From NCBI GenBank assembly GCA_902494135.1, contig CABUSE010000080.1, forward strand, positions 1-6,313: a DNA stretch of 6,313 nucleotides, read 5' to 3'. The notes beneath the pieces were generated by a model. The model saw only the letters and a list, made by a program, of their open reading frames with translations, was not told where the DNA came from and searched no databases. Numbering within the stretch: the stretch's first letter is position 1; each line of letters starts with the position of its first letter. This DNA is from an uncultured Collinsella sp. (GTDB lineage: Bacteria > Actinomycetota > Coriobacteriia > Coriobacteriales > Coriobacteriaceae). Positions 5,985 to 6,313 of this stretch are shown here, piece by piece. The translations under genes were made by a program, and so were the position numbers.

Positions 5985-6313
5985 CTACGCCCGCAAGTCC
6001 TTTACGCTGGAACGCTCGACCAACACGCCCGAGACGAGCGTACGGCTTCTGGAGCTCGGAGCTTCCAGACCCGCGACGACCTCGTTGAGCGCACGGACGC
6101 CCAGCTCGCGGTGGCGAAACTTCACCGACGTCAGAATCGAGTTGGGAATCGTCTTATAGAGCTCATCGTCGAAGCCGATCACGGACACATCATTGGGCAC
6201 ACTGAGCCCTTTGTCACGTAGAGCCATCATCACGCCGTTTGCCATGCAGTCGTTAGCAGCGAGGACCGCCGTGCAATCGGGCTTATCGGCAAGCACAAGG
6301 CCCGCGGCATAGC
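5985..6313 (-). CDS. LacI/GalR-family regulator, C-terminal part, truncated by window edge
   Basis: This is the last 108 residues or so of a second LacI-family repressor; the frame stays open to the right edge, so the DNA-binding domain and start are outside. What is visible is the end of the effector-binding domain: TAVLAANDCMANG, then VPNDVSVIGFDDELY, then a family-typical C-terminus VLVERSSVKDLRA that parallels the VERSTVRDIRG end of the other regulator here. It is convergent with lacE, separated from it by the terminator and repeat copy B. By analogy with the first regulator, it probably belongs to a further sugar module to the right, whose nature is unknown. Confidence 0.9.
   Translation of the reverse strand, partial: YAAGLVLADKPDCTAVLAANDCMANGVMMALRDKGLSVPNDVSVIGFDDELYKTIPNSILTSVKFRHRELGVRALNEVVAGLEAPSSRSRTLVSGVLVERSSVKDLRA

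Overview
The window looks like chromosomal DNA from a high-GC gut actinobacterium of the Coriobacteriia, most likely Collinsella. This is an inference from GC-rich codon use combined with Firmicutes-like lactose PTS genes and LacI-type regulators; no marker gene proves it. The content is a lactose (or related beta-galactoside) phosphotransferase uptake and hydrolysis locus.

Layout, left to right: (1) the C-terminal half of a 6-phospho-beta-galactosidase (lacG-like, GH1) on the + strand, cut by the left edge and closed by a strong intrinsic terminator; (2) a 154-base intergenic repeat made of two hairpins; (3) a complete LacI-family regulator on the - strand; (4) a divergent control region holding a recognisable regulator promoter and three copies of a 16-base operator-like motif; (5) a complete second lacG; (6) a 175-base GC-rich structured spacer; (7) lacE, the lactose-type PTS EIICB permease, followed by a strong terminator; (8) a second copy of the two-hairpin repeat; (9) the C-terminal part of a second LacI-family regulator on the - strand, cut by the right edge.

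Logic: LacE imports and phosphorylates lactose; LacG hydrolyses lactose 6-phosphate to glucose and galactose 6-phosphate; the divergent LacI regulator probably controls lacG-lacE and itself through the repeated motif. The EIIA component (lacF) and the tagatose 6-phosphate genes are not here. The arrangement suggests a row of similar modules (regulator divergent from lacG with or without lacE), with the same two-hairpin element placed at each convergent lacG/lacE-lacI junction.

The most unusual signal is that repeat. Two copies about 5 kb apart keep the same geometry (20-base arm, 25-base loop, 20-base arm, twice), while the sequence between the hairpins is not conserved. Neither hairpin is a standard U-tract terminator.
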